Shown one piece after another: positions 6,035 through 14,025 of a stretch of DNA of 18,704 bases. The stretch is from Angelakisella sp. (GTDB lineage: Bacteria; Bacillota; Clostridia; Oscillospirales; Ruminococcaceae). The position numbers and the translations under genes are program-made. The stretch lies in NCBI GenBank assembly GCA_022794295.1, contig JAAWEO010000023.1:1-18704 (forward strand). The letters run 5' to 3'. Position 1 is the first letter of the stretch. The number at the start of each line of letters is the position of its first letter. Below the pieces are notes generated by a model, which was not told the origin of the DNA, made no database searches, and was given only the letters and a program-made list of their open reading frames with translations.

Positions 6035-7192
6035 ATGGAGCTGGACCGTTATAAGGAGGCAGATGGCAGACGCCTTCGCTTTGGCTGGACCACCGGGAGC
6101 TGTGCTGCCGCTGCCGCCCGGGCCGCCGCCCGGGCCCTCCTCACCGGGGAGGAACCCGCCGCAGTCCGCTTTTCTACCCCCTCCGGGGTGGAGCTGGAGC
6201 TTCCGGTAGAGTGCCTGAACCGGGGAAGGGACCGTGCCTCCTGCGGGGTGCGCAAGGATGCCGGAGACGACCCGGATGTGACCCACGGCCTTCTGATCCG
6301 GGCGGAGGTCCGGGCAGAGCCCGGGGAGGGTCCCCTGGAGCTGCTCCTAGCCGCCGGCGAGGGTGTGGGGATCGTCACCCTCCCCGGCCTGGACCAGCCC
6401 CCTGGGGAGCCCGCCATCAACCGGGTCCCCCGGGAGATGATCCTCACTGCCCTCCGGGAGGAGGCGGAAAGGGCCGCCTTTGCCGGAAGGCTTACCGCCG
6501 CCATTTCGGTCCCCGGCGGCAAGGAGCTGGCCGAAAAGACCTTTAACCCCCGCCTGGGTATCCTGGGGGGCATCTCCATTTTGGGGACCTCCGGCCTGGT
6601 GGAGCCTATGAGCGAGACCGCCCTTGTGGCCAGCATCCGGGCGGAGCTTTCCGTCCTGGCGGCGGCGGGGGAAAAACGGGTCATCCTCACCCCCGGCAAC
6701 TACGGCCGGGATTTTCTCCGGGAGGCGGAGGGCATTCCGGACCGGCTGGCGGTAAAGTGCGGCAACTTCCTGGGGGAAGCCCTGGACGCCGCTGGGGAGT
6801 TGGGCTTCCGGGAGGTCCTTCTGGCCGGGCATTTGGGCAAGCTGGTAAAGCTGGCCGGGGGGATGCTGAACACCCACTCCCGGTACGGGGACTGCCGGAT
6901 GGAGCTGCTGGCCTCCCATGCCGCCCTGGCCGGGGCCTCCCGGGAGACGGTGGCCGCCCTGTTTGCCGCCCCGACCACTGTCCAGGCGGGGGATATCCTG
7001 GACCAAAAGGGGCTGCTGGCCCCGGTGATGGCCTCCCTGGCAGAAAAAACAGAGGAGGTCCTTTGCCGGAGGGCCGGAAAAGCCATTACGGCGGGAGCTG
7101 CCGCCTACCTGCCGGGACGGGGAATTATTTTATGGACCAAAAATGCCCGGGCGATCTGGGAAAATTTACAAAGTACGGAGGAAACCATATGA
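6035..7192 (+). CDS. cbiD: cobalt-precorrin-5B C1-methyltransferase CbiD
   Basis: A 385-residue enzyme that methylates C1 of cobalt-precorrin-5B with SAM in the anaerobic corrin pathway. It is unrelated in fold to the other pathway methylases. Family motifs are clear: RFGWTTGSCAAAAA (15-28), VRKDAGDDPDVTHG (72-85), GEGVGIVTLPGL (108-119) and the GEPAIN...VPR segment (124-133). The ATG at 6035 is preceded by GGGAGGT six bases upstream. The frame stays open to 5936, but that part would cover the terminator and is rejected. It is the first gene after the riboswitch terminator and overlaps cbiL by four bases (ATGA). CbiD is diagnostic of the cobalt-early route, because the aerobic route uses CobF instead. 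Confidence 0.96.
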   Translation: MELDRYKEADGRRLRFGWTTGSCAAAAARAAARALLTGEEPAAVRFSTPSGVELELPVECLNRGRDRASCGVRKDAGDDPDVTHGLLIRAEVRAEPGEGPLELLLAAGEGVGIVTLPGLDQPPGEPAINRVPREMILTALREEAERAAFAGRLTAAISVPGGKELAEKTFNPRLGILGGISILGTSGLVEPMSETALVASIRAELSVLAAAGEKRVILTPGNYGRDFLREAEGIPDRLAVKCGNFLGEALDAAGELGFREVLLAGHLGKLVKLAGGMLNTHSRYGDCRMELLASHAALAGASRETVAALFAAPTTVQAGDILDQKGLLAPVMASLAEKTEEVLCRRAGKAITAGAAAYLPGRGIILWTKNARAIWENLQSTEETI

Positions 7193-7884
7193 AAGGGACC
7201 CTTTACGGTGTCAGTGTCGGTCCGGGGGATCCGGGGCTTTTGACCCTGCGGGCGGTGGAGGTCCTCCGGGCCTGCCCGGTGATCGCCGTGCCGGTCTCCG
7301 GGGCGGGAACCAATCTGGCCCTGGAGATCGCCCGCCAGGCGGTGCCGGAGCTGGATGGCAAGGAGCTTCTGTCCCTGGACTTTCCCATGGTCCACGACAG
7401 GGCGGTCCTTGCCCAAAGCCATAACAGGGCCGCTGCCCAGGTGATGGCGGTCCTGGATCAGGGGCGGGATGTGGCTATGGTGAACCTGGGGGACGCCTCC
7501 ATTTACGCCACCTACAGCCATATCCAGGGGCGGGTGCTGGCGGCGGGGGGCTACCCGGTGGTCACCATCCCCGGGGTGCCCAGCTTCTGCGCTGTGGCGG
7601 CCCGGCTGAACCTGGGGCTCACAAAGCCCCACCTCCCCCTGCACATCATCCCTGGGGGATATCCCGGGGTGGAGGATGCCCTGGACAGCCCCGGCACCAA
7701 GATCCTGATGAAGGCGGGAAAGGAGGCGGAACGCCTCCGGGCATACCTGGAGGATCACCCGGGGTGCTCCGCCAGCCTGGTAAAGGACTGCGGCCTTCCT
7801 ACCGAGGCAGTCTACCGGGAACTGGGAGAGGTCCCGGGCCCCACCGGGTATTTCTCCACTGTGATCGTCAGGGAGGAGGACTGA
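7189..7884 (+). CDS. cbiL: precorrin-2/cobalt-factor II C20-methyltransferase CbiL
   Basis: A 231-residue tetrapyrrole methylase (CobI/CbiL) that puts the C20 methyl on cobalt-factor II, committing it to corrin synthesis. The N-terminus shows the SAM-site loop GVSVGPGDPGLLTLRA (about 6-21). MVNLGDASIYATY (about 97-109) is the second conserved loop, and TIPGVPSFCAVAA follows at about 126-138. Length is typical. The ATG (7189) overlaps the cbiD stop and has GGAGG seven bases ahead. The one-base gap to cbiF implies tight co-translation. Assignment to C20 rather than another position rests on the PVSGAGTNLALEIA segment and the overall similarity to CobI/CbiL, so it is firm but not absolute. Confidence 0.93.
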   Translation: MKGTLYGVSVGPGDPGLLTLRAVEVLRACPVIAVPVSGAGTNLALEIARQAVPELDGKELLSLDFPMVHDRAVLAQSHNRAAAQVMAVLDQGRDVAMVNLGDASIYATYSHIQGRVLAAGGYPVVTIPGVPSFCAVAARLNLGLTKPHLPLHIIPGGYPGVEDALDSPGTKILMKAGKEAERLRAYLEDHPGCSASLVKDCGLPTEAVYRELGEVPGPTGYFSTVIVREED

Positions 7885-7885
7885 C

Positions 7886-8641
7886 ATGGTACACTTTGTA
7901 GGAGCGGGTCCCGGCGCCCCCGACCTGATCACTCTGCGGGGGGCAAGGCTCCTGGCGGAGGCCGGACAGGTGATCTACGCCGGCAGCCTGGTAAATCCGG
8001 CCCTTTTGGAGCATACAAGGCCGGGGACCCCCTACCATGACAGCGCCCTCCTCACCCTGGAGGAGGTGCTGGCCCGGATGGAGGAGGGGGAGGCCCAGGG
8101 ATGGGACACCGTGCGCCTTCACACCGGGGACCCTTCCCTGTACGGGGCGATCCGGGAGCAGATGGACGCCCTGCGGCAGCGGGGCATCCCCTTTGATGTC
8201 ACCCCGGGGGTCTCCAGCTTTTCCGGGGCAGCGGCGGCCATCCCGGCGGAGTACACCCTTCCCGGGGGGAGCCAGACCCTGATCCTCACCCGGATGGCGG
8301 GGCGCACCCCGGTCCCGGAGACGGAGGCTCTTTCCGCCCTGGCCGCCCACGGTTCCTCACTGGTCCTGTTCCTTTCGGCTGGAATGGTGGAGGCGGCGGC
8401 CCGGGAGCTTTTGGCGGGTGGGACCTACACCCCGGACACACCCGCCGCCATCGTCTACAAAGCCACCTGGCCGGAGGAACGGGTGTACCCCTGTACCCTC
8501 TCCACCCTGGCAGAGACCGCCCGGGAAAATGGCGTCACCCGCACCGCCCTGATCCTGGTGGGGGAGTTCCTGGGGGAAAACTACCAGCGGAGCAAGCTGT
8601 ACGACGGGGCTTTTTCCCACGGATTCCGGCAGGGGAAATAG
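7886..8641 (+). CDS. cbiF: cobalt-precorrin-4 C11-methyltransferase CbiF
   Basis: A 251-residue tetrapyrrole methylase that adds the C11 methyl to cobalt-precorrin-4. Features are FVGAGPGAPDLITLRG (about 4-19), VIYAGSLVNPALL (about 29-41), which is characteristic of CbiF/CobM, the TGDPSLYGAIREQ loop (about 80-92) and TPGVSSFSGAAAA (about 105-117). The start has GGGAGGAGG located in the end of cbiL. It is the last gene before the one longer gap (101 bp) in this part of the operon. Confidence 0.95.
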   Translation: MVHFVGAGPGAPDLITLRGARLLAEAGQVIYAGSLVNPALLEHTRPGTPYHDSALLTLEEVLARMEEGEAQGWDTVRLHTGDPSLYGAIREQMDALRQRGIPFDVTPGVSSFSGAAAAIPAEYTLPGGSQTLILTRMAGRTPVPETEALSALAAHGSSLVLFLSAGMVEAAARELLAGGTYTPDTPAAIVYKATWPEERVYPCTLSTLAETARENGVTRTALILVGEFLGENYQRSKLYDGAFSHGFRQGK

Positions 8642-8695
8642 ATTCTGCCCGCCCCGCCGGCGCTTCCCCCTCCGCTGATGGAAAACACCGTCTCA

Positions 8696-8724
8696 GGCAG
8701 CCTTGGTCCGGCGCAGGCTGTGCC
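8696..8724 (+). other. intercistronic hairpin upstream of cbiG
   Basis: GGCAGCCT (8696-8703) pairs with AGGCTG...TGCC (8715-8724), with an 11-base loop and a two-base bulge. A farther pair, TTCTGCC (8643-8649) with GGCAGAA (8725-8731), could enclose the whole gap and reach the cbiG ribosome binding site (AAGGAG, 8730-8735). There is no T run. It may act in mRNA processing or stability, or have no role. Confidence 0.35.
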
Positions 8725-8742
8725 GGCAGAAGGAGAACCGTT

Positions 8743-9843
8743 ATGACCATCCGTATCATCGCTTTCACCCCCCGGGGGACCCTCCTAGCCCGGGAGCTGG
8801 CAGCGGGACTAGAGGGGGCAGGCCACCGCTGCGAGGCCCGTTCCTTCCGCCCCTTCCCCGACGAAGCCGGTCGGCCCGTCCTCCCCTCCATGGAAAGGGA
8901 GACCCTGGCCCAGTGGACCGGGGATGCCTTTCGGGAGGCCGGCGCCCTGATCTTTGTCTCCGCCTGCGGCATTGCGGTGCGGGCCATCGCCCCCTTCCTG
9001 CAAAGCAAGCACACCGACCCCGCCGTGGCCGTCATAGACGAGGGGGGGACCTTTGTGGTCTCCCTTCTCTCCGGGCACACCGGGGGGGCCAACCGACTGG
9101 CGGCGGAGATCGCCGCATTCACCGGCGCCGCCCCGGTCATCACCACCGCCACCGACCGGGCCGGGTTCCTGGCCCTGGACGATTGGGCCGCCCGAAAGGG
9201 CTGGCGGCTGGACCGCCCGGAGGGGGTCAAGGCGGTGTCTGCCGTCCTTCTGGCTGGGAGGACCGTGACCTTCCAAAGCGATTTTCCCCTGCGGGGCCCT
9301 CTGCCCAGGGGATACCTCCCCGGGGAAATCTCCCCCCATGTCTGGTTCACCTGGAAAACCGGGGAAAAGGGAAACGCCCTCAAGGTCCTGCCCCCCGCCC
9401 TTTGGGTGGGCATCGGCTGCCGCAAGGGCGCCGGGAAGGAACAGATCGCCGCCGCGGTCTTTGCCGCCCTCCGGGAGGGGGGGCTCTCCCCCCTGGCGGT
9501 GGCGGGGGCCGCAACCATAGACCGGAAAAAATCGGAGCCCGGCCTTCTGGCTTTTTGCCGGGAGCAGGGCTGGCCTCTGAAAAGCTTTTCCCCGGAGGAG
9601 CTGGCCGCCCAGTACGGGGAATTTACCGCCTCCCCCTTTGTCCGGGAGGTCACCGGGGTTGACAACGTCTGTGAGCGGGCCGCCGTGGCCGCTGCGGATC
9701 CCAGCCCCCGCCTGCTGGTAAAAAAGACCGCCCAAAACGGCGTCACCGCCGCCGTAGCCGCCGGGGAGACCATCCTGCGCCTTGTGGAGGAAAAAAGCAC
9801 AGAGGCCGCCATACTGGCACTCAACGAGGAGGAGCTGCCTTGA
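8743..9843 (+). CDS. cbiG: cobalt-precorrin-5A hydrolase CbiG
   Basis: A 366-residue enzyme that opens the delta-lactone of cobalt-precorrin-5A and releases the C20 carbon as acetaldehyde, completing anaerobic ring contraction. The N-terminal/central domain carries SACGIAVRAIAPFL (73-86) and VIDEGGTFVVSLLSGHTGGA (97-116). The C-terminal domain begins near GIGCRKG (223-229) and includes VAGAATIDRKKSEPGL. Length is that of a full two-domain CbiG. The ATG has AAGGAG eight bases upstream. It follows the longest untranslated gap within the operon (8642-8742). CbiG is another marker of the oxygen-independent pathway. Confidence 0.95.
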   Translation: MTIRIIAFTPRGTLLARELAAGLEGAGHRCEARSFRPFPDEAGRPVLPSMERETLAQWTGDAFREAGALIFVSACGIAVRAIAPFLQSKHTDPAVAVIDEGGTFVVSLLSGHTGGANRLAAEIAAFTGAAPVITTATDRAGFLALDDWAARKGWRLDRPEGVKAVSAVLLAGRTVTFQSDFPLRGPLPRGYLPGEISPHVWFTWKTGEKGNALKVLPPALWVGIGCRKGAGKEQIAAAVFAALREGGLSPLAVAGAATIDRKKSEPGLLAFCREQGWPLKSFSPEELAAQYGEFTASPFVREVTGVDNVCERAAVAAADPSPRLLVKKTAQNGVTAAVAAGETILRLVEEKSTEAAILALNEEELP

Positions 9844-9888
9844 CCAAGCTGGAGTATAAAATAAAAAGTGGGACAAGGGAGGAACAAA

Positions 9889-10629
9889 ATGGGTAAGCTA
9901 TTTATCATCGGCCTTGGCCCCGGCGGGGCCCTGGACACCACCCCCCGGGCGGAGGCCGCACTCCGGGAAAGCCAGGTCATTTTCGGCTATACCACCTATA
10001 TCCACCTGATTCGGGACCGCTTCCCGGAAAAGGAGCTGGTCGCCACCCCTATGACCACCGAGGCCCAGCGGTGCCGCCTCTGCTTGGAGCGGGCCCTTCT
10101 GGGCCAGACCGCCGCCATGGTCTGCTCCGGGGACGCCGGGGTCTACGGCATGGCCGGACTGATGCACCAGATCTGCCGGAATCATCCGGAGCTGTCCATC
10201 CAGGTGATCCCCGGGGTCACCGCCGCCACCGCCGGGGCCGCCCTGCTGGGGGCGCCCCTCACCCACGATTTCGCCGTGATTTCCCTCAGCGACGCCCTCA
10301 CCCCCTGGGAAACCATTGAAAGGCGGCTGCGGCTGGCGGCGGAGGGGGATTTTGTCCTCTGCCTCTACAACCCCGCCAGCAAAGCGCGGCCGGACACCCT
10401 GAAGCGGGCAGCGGCCATTCTGTTGGAGCGCCTCCCCCCAGAGACCCCCTGCGGCCTGGCCGAGAACATCTCCCGGGAGGGGGAGGCTGTCTGGCTCTGC
10501 ACCCTGGGGGAGCTGGAAACACAGAAAGCCAATATGTTCACCACCGTCTTTGTGGGCAGTAGCCAGACCCAGGTGATAAACGGCAGGCTGGTAACCCCCC
10601 GGGGCTACGAGCAAAGGGGTGCCCTGTGA
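9889..10629 (+). CDS. cbiH: cobalt-precorrin-3 C17-methyltransferase CbiH
   Basis: A 246-residue tetrapyrrole methylase (CbiH/CobJ) that methylates C17 and drives ring contraction to cobalt-precorrin-4. Visible are IIGLGPGG (6-13), FGYTTYIHLI (about 32-41), CSGDAGVYGMAGL (about 77-89), IPGVTAATAGAALLGAPL (about 103-120) and FCLYNPASKAR-like LCLYNPASKAR. The last matches the conserved YNP.SK.R of this group. I chose the ATG at 9889 because AAGGGAGG lies just before it; an in-frame GTG at 9868 would lie upstream of that site. The 45-bp gap after cbiG is unusually AT-rich. The stop overlaps cbiJ (GTGA). Confidence 0.95.
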   Translation: MGKLFIIGLGPGGALDTTPRAEAALRESQVIFGYTTYIHLIRDRFPEKELVATPMTTEAQRCRLCLERALLGQTAAMVCSGDAGVYGMAGLMHQICRNHPELSIQVIPGVTAATAGAALLGAPLTHDFAVISLSDALTPWETIERRLRLAAEGDFVLCLYNPASKARPDTLKRAAAILLERLPPETPCGLAENISREGEAVWLCTLGELETQKANMFTTVFVGSSQTQVINGRLVTPRGYEQRGAL

Positions 10630-11405
10630 CCAGGAAAAGGATCGCTGTCTTTGCCGGAACGGCCCAGGGGCGGGAGCTGGCTCTGGACCTCTGCGCCGGC
10701 TGGGACGAGGTATGGGTCTCGGTGGCCACCGGCTACGGCCGCGCCCTCCAGGAGGCAGGAGCGGTCCCCAAAAACCTCCGGGTCCGGGAGGGGCCCATGG
10801 ACGCCGGGGAGATGGAGGCCTTTCTGCGGGTGGGCGGCTTTTTTGCCGCCGTGGACGCCACCCATCCCTATGCCTGGGAGGTGTCCCAAAACCTCCGGAC
10901 CGCCTGTGAAGCCGCCGCCCTCCCCTGCTACCGCCTCCGCCGGGAGGAGACCCCCCTGCCCGGGTGCCTTCTGGCCGGGGACGCCCGGGAGGCAGCCCGC
11001 CTCTGCGCTGGGCTGCCGGGGAACATCCTTCTGACCACCGGGGCCAAGGAGCTCCCTGCTTTCTGCCGGGAGCCGGGGCTCCGGGACCGCCTGTACCCCC
11101 GGGTCCTCCCCCTGGGGGAGAGCCTGGAGGCCTGCCGCCGGGAGGGCGTTCCGCCGGGGCATATCATCGCCATGCAGGGCCCTTTTTCCCACCGGCTGAA
11201 CCTGGCCCTGATGGAGCAGCTCTCCATCGCCATCCTGGTGACCAAGGACGGGGGAAAAGCGGGGGGGATGCCGGAAAAGCTCTCCGCCGCCCGGGAGCAC
11301 GGGGCCGCGGTGGTGGTCATCCGCCGCCCGCCGGAAGCGGGGCGAAGCTGCACCCGGGAGGAGATCCTGGGAATATTGTCCAAGGAGAAGGAGGAACTGC
11401 CATGA
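10626..11405 (+). CDS. cbiJ: cobalt-precorrin-6A reductase CbiJ
   Basis: A 259-residue NAD(P)H-dependent reductase (CbiJ/CobK) that reduces the macrocycle of cobalt-precorrin-6A. The nucleotide-binding N-terminus IAVFAGTAQGRELA (about 6-19) matches the family GT.eGr.LA pattern. VDATHPYAWEVS (about 78-89) is the CobK signature, and LLTTGAKELPAF (about 134-145) and ILVTKDGGKAGGMPEKL (about 203-219) are also conserved blocks. The start is GTG at 10626, overlapping the cbiH stop, with AAAGGGG upstream. The end overlaps the cbiET start by four bases. Confidence 0.94.
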   Translation: MTRKRIAVFAGTAQGRELALDLCAGWDEVWVSVATGYGRALQEAGAVPKNLRVREGPMDAGEMEAFLRVGGFFAAVDATHPYAWEVSQNLRTACEAAALPCYRLRREETPLPGCLLAGDAREAARLCAGLPGNILLTTGAKELPAFCREPGLRDRLYPRVLPLGESLEACRREGVPPGHIIAMQGPFSHRLNLALMEQLSIAILVTKDGGKAGGMPEKLSAAREHGAAVVVIRRPPEAGRSCTREEILGILSKEKEELP

Positions 11406-12634
11406 AGGTGACACTGGTGGGAGCGGGGCCGGGGGCTTCGGAGCTTCTCACCCGGGCGGCCCAAGAGGCCATTGGCGGGGCGGACCTTCTGCTGGGCGCC
11501 CCCCGGCTGCTGGAGCCCTTCCGGGACGGGGGAATACCCTGCCGGGAGGGGATCCTGGCCCGGGACCTTTTGTCCGCCCTCCGGAAGGAGGCCCCCGGGA
11601 AGGCGGTGGTCCTTCTCTCCGGCGACACCGGCTTTTACAGCGGGGCAAAAAGCCTCCTGGCCCTTTTGGCCGAAGCCGGAATAGAGGCGGAGTGCCTCCC
11701 CGGCATTTCCTCCCTTCAGTACCTCTGCGCAAGGCTTTGCCGCCCCTGGGAGGATGTCTTTTCCGCCAGTGCCCACGGCAGGGCCTGTGACCCGGTGTCT
11801 CTCCTGCGGGAGCACCGGACCGTGTTCTTCCTCACCGGGGAAAAGGCGGGTCAGACCCCGGGGGACCTTTGCCGGGTCCTGGCGGACAGGGGCTTTGGGG
11901 AGGCCAAGGCCTGGGTGGGCTCCCGTCTCTCCTATGCCGGCGAGAGCGTGACCGCCGGAACGGCCGGATCCCTTGCCGGTCAAGGCTTCCCCTCCCCCAG
12001 TGTTCTTTTGGTGGAACGGGAGGCGCTTTTCTCCCCCTGGCCCTATGCCACCGGCATCCCCAACGGGGAATTCCTTCGGGGGGAGGGTATCCCTATGACC
12101 AAGGAGGAGGTGCGGGCCGCCGCCCTCCAGAAGCTCCGGGTCGCCCCCGGGGACATATTGTGGGATGTGGGGGCGGGCACCGGCAGCGTCACGGTGGAGA
12201 TGGCCCGATTGGCCTGCCGGGGCCGGGTCTTTGCCGTGGAGCGCCTTTCCGCCGCCTGCGCCCTGGTCCGCCGCAACGCCCAAAAATTTGCCGTGGACAG
12301 GGGCGTCACTCTGGTGGAGGGGGAAGCCCCTGCCGCCCTGGAGGCCCTGCCGCCTCCCGACGGAGTGTTTCTGGGGGGAAGCGGCGGCAGCCTCCGGCCC
12401 ATTCTGGAGCTGGTCCTGAAAAAGAACCCCCGGGCCCGGGTGGTGGTCCCCGCTGTCACCCTGGAGACCCTGGGGGAGGCCGCAGCCCTGTTCCGGGAGC
12501 TCCCCCTGGGGGAGACCAGTGTCACCCAGGTGTCTGTAGCCAGAGCCATCGTGGCCGGCTCCAGCCGCCTGATGAAGGGGCAGAACCCGGTGTTCCTGTT
12601 TGCCGGGACCGGCCTGGGGGAGGAGGAGCCATGA
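11402..12634 (+). CDS. cbiET: CbiE-CbiT fusion: C5- and C15-methyltransferase/decarboxylase
   Basis: A 410-residue two-domain protein. Residues about 1-200 are a CbiE tetrapyrrole methylase: VGAGPGASELLT (6-17), LLSGDTGFYSGAK (71-83) and CLPGISSLQYL (98-108). Residues about 215-405 are CbiT, opening with GEFLRGEGIPMTKEEVR (222-238) and the class I SAM motif WDVGAGTGSVTVEMA (254-268), plus FLGGSGG. Together they decarboxylate the acetate chain, methylate C15 and methylate C5, giving cobalt-precorrin-8. The equivalent fusion in the aerobic pathway is CobL, and separate cbiE and cbiT genes are also common. The ATG at 11402 overlaps the cbiJ stop, and the TGA overlaps the cbiA ATG. Confidence 0.95.
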   Translation: MKVTLVGAGPGASELLTRAAQEAIGGADLLLGAPRLLEPFRDGGIPCREGILARDLLSALRKEAPGKAVVLLSGDTGFYSGAKSLLALLAEAGIEAECLPGISSLQYLCARLCRPWEDVFSASAHGRACDPVSLLREHRTVFFLTGEKAGQTPGDLCRVLADRGFGEAKAWVGSRLSYAGESVTAGTAGSLAGQGFPSPSVLLVEREALFSPWPYATGIPNGEFLRGEGIPMTKEEVRAAALQKLRVAPGDILWDVGAGTGSVTVEMARLACRGRVFAVERLSAACALVRRNAQKFAVDRGVTLVEGEAPAALEALPPPDGVFLGGSGGSLRPILELVLKKNPRARVVVPAVTLETLGEAAALFRELPLGETSVTQVSVARAIVAGSSRLMKGQNPVFLFAGTGLGEEEP

Positions 12635-14025
12635 CCCTTTCCATCCCCCGCCTGATGCTTGCCGCCCCGGCCAGCGGCAGCGGCAAGACCACCGTCACCT
12701 GCGCCCTCCTTCAGGCCCTCCGGGAGAAGGGGGAGCGCCCCGCCGCCCTGAAATGCGGCCCGGATTACATCGACCCTATGTTCCACACCGCTGTCACCGG
12801 GACCCCCGCCCGGAACCTGGACCTGTTCCTCCAGCCAAGGGCGGGGGTGCTCCGGTCCCTGGCACAGGGGTGCCGGGGGGCCTCCCTGGCGGTTCTGGAG
12901 GGGGTGATGGGGTACTACGACGGTCTGGGCGGGAATACCCCGGAGGCGGGAAGCTGGCACCTGGCCCAGGTGACCCGCACCCCGGTGGTGCTGGTCCTGC
13001 CCTGCCGGGGGATGTCCCCCCTTACCGCCGCTGCCCTGGTCCGGGGACTGCGGGACTTCCGGGAGGAAAGCGGCCTTGCCGCCCTGCTTCTCAACCGGGT
13101 GAGCCCCGGCGCCTTCCCGAAGCTGAAGGAGGTGCTGGAGCGGGAGACCGGCCTGCCGGTGGCGGGCTTCCTCCCCCCTTTGGAGGACTGTACCCTGGAG
13201 AGCCGCCACCTGGGTCTGGTGACCCCGGACGCCCTTCCCGGCCTTCGGGAAACGGTGGGGCGCCTGGCCGCCGCCCTTAGGGCCCATGCCGACCTGGAGC
13301 TCCTGCTGAGGCTGGCCCGGGAGGCCCCTCCCCTGGAGCTTCCTCCCCTCCCCCCTGTCTCCCCCGGAGGGGAGCCGGTGCCGGTGGCTATCGCCCGGGA
13401 CCGGGCCTTCTCCTTTTATTATCCCGACGCTCTGGAGCTTTTGGAGGAAGCGGGAGCAGAGCTGCTGCCCTTTTCCCCCCTGGCGGACCGGTCCCTCCCC
13501 CGGGGAGCGGCGGGGCTCCTTTTGGGGGGCGGCTACCCGGAGCTGTTTGCCCGGGAGCTCTCCCGGAACCGCTCCATGACCTCCGCCATCAAAGCCGCCA
13601 TCGCCGGGGGGATGCCCACCATCGCTGAGTGCGGGGGCTTTCTCTACCTTCACGACACCCTTGCCGATCCCCAAGGAACAGCCTGGCCCATGGCCGGGGT
13701 GATCCCTGCCGGGGCCGAAAATGCGGGAAGGCTCCGGCGCTTTGGCTATGGGACCCTGACCGCCGGGAAAAGCGGCCTTCTTCTGGACGCCGGGGAGAGC
13801 CTTCCGGTCCACGCTTTCCACTACTGGCAGAGCGGCAGCCAGGGAGAGGACTTCACCTTCCGAAAATCCGACGGCCGAAGCTGGCCCGAGGGCTGGCACA
13901 CCGGCAGTCTTTACGCCGGGTTCCCCCACTTTCACTTTGGGGGAAGGCCGGGGCTGGCAGAGCGGTTTGCTGCCGCCTGCCGGAGACATCAAGAAAAGAA
14001 GGGAACTGACCATGACCATCACTGA
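12631..14025 (+). CDS. cbiA: cobyrinate a,c-diamide synthase CbiA
   Basis: A 464-residue ATP- and glutamine-dependent amidotransferase that converts the a and c acetates of cobyrinate to amides. The N-terminal synthetase domain has P-loop ASGSGKTT (14-21), CGPDYIDPMFH (42-52) and LEGVMGYYDG (89-98). A linker is followed by the class I glutamine amidotransferase-like domain with LLGGGYPE (297-304), the nucleophile C334 in ECGGFLYLH, and the C-terminal FPHFHF histidines. The P-loop and CGPD motif separate it from CbiP (cobyric acid synthase), which is absent here. The start is an ATGA overlap with cbiET, behind GGAGGAGG. Its last 14 bases overlap cobT. The tail GTDHDHH is unusually histidine-rich but results from the overlap sequence. 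Confidence 0.95.
   Translation: MTLSIPRLMLAAPASGSGKTTVTCALLQALREKGERPAALKCGPDYIDPMFHTAVTGTPARNLDLFLQPRAGVLRSLAQGCRGASLAVLEGVMGYYDGLGGNTPEAGSWHLAQVTRTPVVLVLPCRGMSPLTAAALVRGLRDFREESGLAALLLNRVSPGAFPKLKEVLERETGLPVAGFLPPLEDCTLESRHLGLVTPDALPGLRETVGRLAAALRAHADLELLLRLAREAPPLELPPLPPVSPGGEPVPVAIARDRAFSFYYPDALELLEEAGAELLPFSPLADRSLPRGAAGLLLGGGYPELFARELSRNRSMTSAIKAAIAGGMPTIAECGGFLYLHDTLADPQGTAWPMAGVIPAGAENAGRLRRFGYGTLTAGKSGLLLDAGESLPVHAFHYWQSGSQGEDFTFRKSDGRSWPEGWHTGSLYAGFPHFHFGGRPGLAERFAAACRRHQEKKGTDHDHH

Noticed and set aside
9844..9888. AT-rich gap before cbiH with TATAAAAT as an internal promoter
   Set aside because: No -35 at proper spacing; the best in-frame reading is simply a spacer with the AAGGGAGG ribosome binding site.
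8535..9980. 481-codon open frame on the minus strand
   Set aside because: Antisense to cbiF/cbiG/cbiH; its composition is low-complexity Ser/Arg/Pro/Ala typical of GC-rich shadows, and the sense genes match known families throughout.
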